Part shown: one piece after another, positions 5,725-6,705 of the stretch
How positions within the stretch are numbered: the first letter of the stretch is position 1
Layout of the letters: the number at the start of each line of letters is the position of its first letter
NCBI GenBank assembly: GCA_040758525.1
Contig: JBFLVQ010000530.1
Location: 1 to 6,705 of the forward strand
Reading direction: 5' to 3'
Source: JBFLVQ01 sp040758525
GTDB lineage: Bacteria; Acidobacteriota; Blastocatellia; Chloracidobacteriales; JADJPF01
DNA: 6,705 nucleotides
Translations under genes and position numbers: made by a program
Notes under the pieces: generated by a model
Databases searched by the model: none
What the model saw: the letters and a program-made list of their open reading frames with translations, nothing else
Told to the model about the DNA's origin: nothing

Positions 5725-6384
5725 TTATAAGGCTTCTTCAGTATGCTTAATGATACGCCCCTCGATCATATAGATAACCATCTCACAAATATTAGTGGCA
5801 TAATCGGCAATACGTTCAAGATGTTTAATAACGAAAAGTAGTTCTGCTCCTCGTTTAACTGTAGCGGGATCCTTCTGCATCAATTCAATCACTTCATCAT
5901 AGATAGCATGAAAGAGATCATCTATCTCATCGTCGCGTCGTATTGTCTTACGGGCCAGTTCTAGGTCTGCAGAAAGCAGTGCCTGTAGACTATCATGCAG
6001 CATAATCTCTGCCACTTCTCCCATTCTAGGCAGGTCTATATAGGGCTTGAGGGGTGGCTCTTCATTTAATATAAGAGCACGTTTGGCGATATTGACAGCA
6101 TGATCAGCAATACGCTCGATTATCGTGACGACATGCAGGACCGTAACGGTGAAGCGTAAATCATTGGCCATAGGCTGACGTAGTACCATCACATCGGTAG
6201 CCAGTCGGTCAATCTCATTCTCCAACCGGTCAATCTCATCATCTTCTTTTATTACCTGATATGCTAGTAAAGAGTCGCGCTGTAACAACGATTGCATAGC
6301 ACGTGTAATAGCAGACTCAGCCTTACCGCCAATGGTCAGGATTTCGTCATGTAATTTGTTTAGATCCGCTTCAATAATACGCAT
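5725..6384 (-). CDS. phoU: Phosphate signalling / Pst regulatory protein PhoU
   Basis: This 219-residue all-helical protein is made of two PhoU repeats about 100 residues apart. Repeat one has DDEID (48-52) and ERIADHAVNIA (90-100). Repeat two has DDEID (151-155) and ERIADYATNIC (190-200). These E-x-x-x-D clusters are the metal-binding sites of the family. PhoU sits at the cytoplasmic face, links the PstSCAB transporter to the PhoR sensor kinase and keeps the Pho regulon off when phosphate is plentiful. I chose the ATG at 6384 rather than the in-frame ATG at 6474. A strong AGAGGA site stands six bases before it, the protein then begins MRIIEADLNKLHDEI as the family does, and the longer version would run 77 bp into pstB with 30 residues of non-family sequence. 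The start lies 13 bp after the pstB stop, in one operon. Confidence 0.93.
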   Translation of the reverse strand: MRIIEADLNKLHDEILTIGGKAESAITRAMQSLLQRDSLLAYQVIKEDDEIDRLENEIDRLATDVMVLRQPMANDLRFTVTVLHVVTIIERIADHAVNIAKRALILNEEPPLKPYIDLPRMGEVAEIMLHDSLQALLSADLELARKTIRRDDEIDDLFHAIYDEVIELMQKDPATVKRGAELLFVIKHLERIADYATNICEMVIYMIEGRIIKHTEEAL

Positions 6385-6390
6385 AGGTAT

Positions 6391-6396
6391 TCCTCT
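6391..6396 (-). promoter_or_regulatory. Ribosome binding site that fixes the phoU start
   Basis: On the - strand these bases read AGAGGA, six bases upstream of the phoU ATG at 6384 and just after the pstB TAA at 6398-6400. It supports the 219-residue PhoU over a 249-residue reading and implies translation closely linked to pstB. Confidence 0.75.
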
Positions 6397-6397
6397 A

Positions 6398-6705
6398 TTA
6401 TCCAAAACGGCCCGTGATGTAATCTTCTGTCGTCTTCTGATCGGGCTTGGTAAAAATCTTCTCTGTGGCACCAAACTCGATCAGTTTGCCTAAGAGGAAG
6501 AATGCTGTGTAATCGGATACACGCGCCGCCTGTTGCATATTATGCGTGACAATGATCACGGTATAATTTTTCCGTAACTCTACAATCAGTTCCTCGATCT
6601 TTTCCGTTGCTATTGGATCGAGGGCTGAGCAGGGCTCATCCATTAGGACTATATTAGGTAAAACCGCAAGCGTACGGGCAATACAGAGTCGTTGTTGTTG
6701 ACCGG
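6398..6705 (-). CDS. pstB: Phosphate ABC transporter ATP-binding protein PstB, C-terminal part (5' end outside window)
   Basis: The last 101 codons of an ABC ATPase run in from the right edge; the open frame continues upstream of the ATG at 6643, so that ATG is not the start. The fragment begins in the ABC signature (GQQQRLCIARTLAV). It continues with Walker B and the D-loop (IVLMDEPCSALDP) and the H-loop (TVIIVTHNMQQAARVSDYTAFF), and ends TTEDYITGRFG. Both the SALDP segment and this ending are characteristic of PstB. Walker A lies outside. PstB is the cytoplasmic ATPase driving high-affinity phosphate import through PstC/PstA with the binding protein PstS. The codon before the signature GQ is cut, but its last two bases are CC, so it cannot be glycine as in LSGGQ. 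phoU follows 13 bp downstream, the normal order. Confidence 0.93.
   Translation of the reverse strand, partial: GQQQRLCIARTLAVLPNIVLMDEPCSALDPIATEKIEELIVELRKNYTVIIVTHNMQQAARVSDYTAFFLLGKLIEFGATEKIFTKPDQKTTEDYITGRFG

Noticed and set aside
5709..5740. A bidirectional terminator between recX and phoU (AGAAG/CTTCT).
   Set aside because: The stem is only five base pairs with a 9-base A+T-rich loop and no clear T-run; it is too weak to call.
6385..6474. A 30-residue N-terminal extension of PhoU starting at 6474.
   Set aside because: It overlaps the end of pstB in another frame, its sequence is unlike the PhoU family, and the ATG at 6384 has a strong ribosome binding site.

Overview
The window looks like ordinary chromosome from a Gram-negative bacterium with a moderate base composition, a little under half G+C by eye. 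It carries a type IV pilus retraction ATPase, an exported S9 peptidase with a Sec signal peptide, the end of a phosphate-transport operon and a recombination regulator. The phylum cannot be fixed from this sequence. An Acidobacteriota-like lineage would fit the gene mix, but that is a guess. There are no tRNA or rRNA genes, no CRISPR array and no recognisable transposase.

Layout, left to right: (1) bases 1-131, the last 42 codons of an AraC-family regulator on the + strand; (2) 137-1375, a 412-residue MFS exporter of the MFS_3/EntS-like type on the - strand, tail to tail with the regulator; (3) 1376-1510, a divergent intergenic stretch with a candidate - strand extended -10 and two small dyads; (4) 1511-3628, an exported oligopeptidase B-like serine peptidase with an intact Ser557/Asp642/His677 triad; (5) 3629-4032, a 404-bp gap almost filled by a long near-perfect inverted repeat (3631-3895) with several nested hairpins, then an AT-rich dyad and a near-consensus sigma70 promoter; (6) 4033-5196, a PilT-type ATPase; (7) 5223-5711, recX, co-directional and 26 bp behind pilT; (8) on the - strand, pstB (cut by the window end at 6705) followed by phoU (6384-5725), which meets recX tail to tail.

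Functional links: pstB and phoU are the last two genes of a phosphate uptake and signalling operon of the usual pstSCAB-phoU order. pilT and recX are probably co-transcribed from the promoter at 3957-3985, although their products act in unrelated processes (pilus retraction; restraint of RecA). The MFS gene and the AraC regulator may form a regulator/exporter pair, but only their position suggests it.

No new multi-gene system is visible. The observations most worth a second look are the roughly 265-bp palindromic element between the peptidase and pilT, the loss in the peptidase of the acidic residues that normally give oligopeptidase B its basic-residue preference, and the degenerate AIRNLIRE-equivalent motif in PilT.
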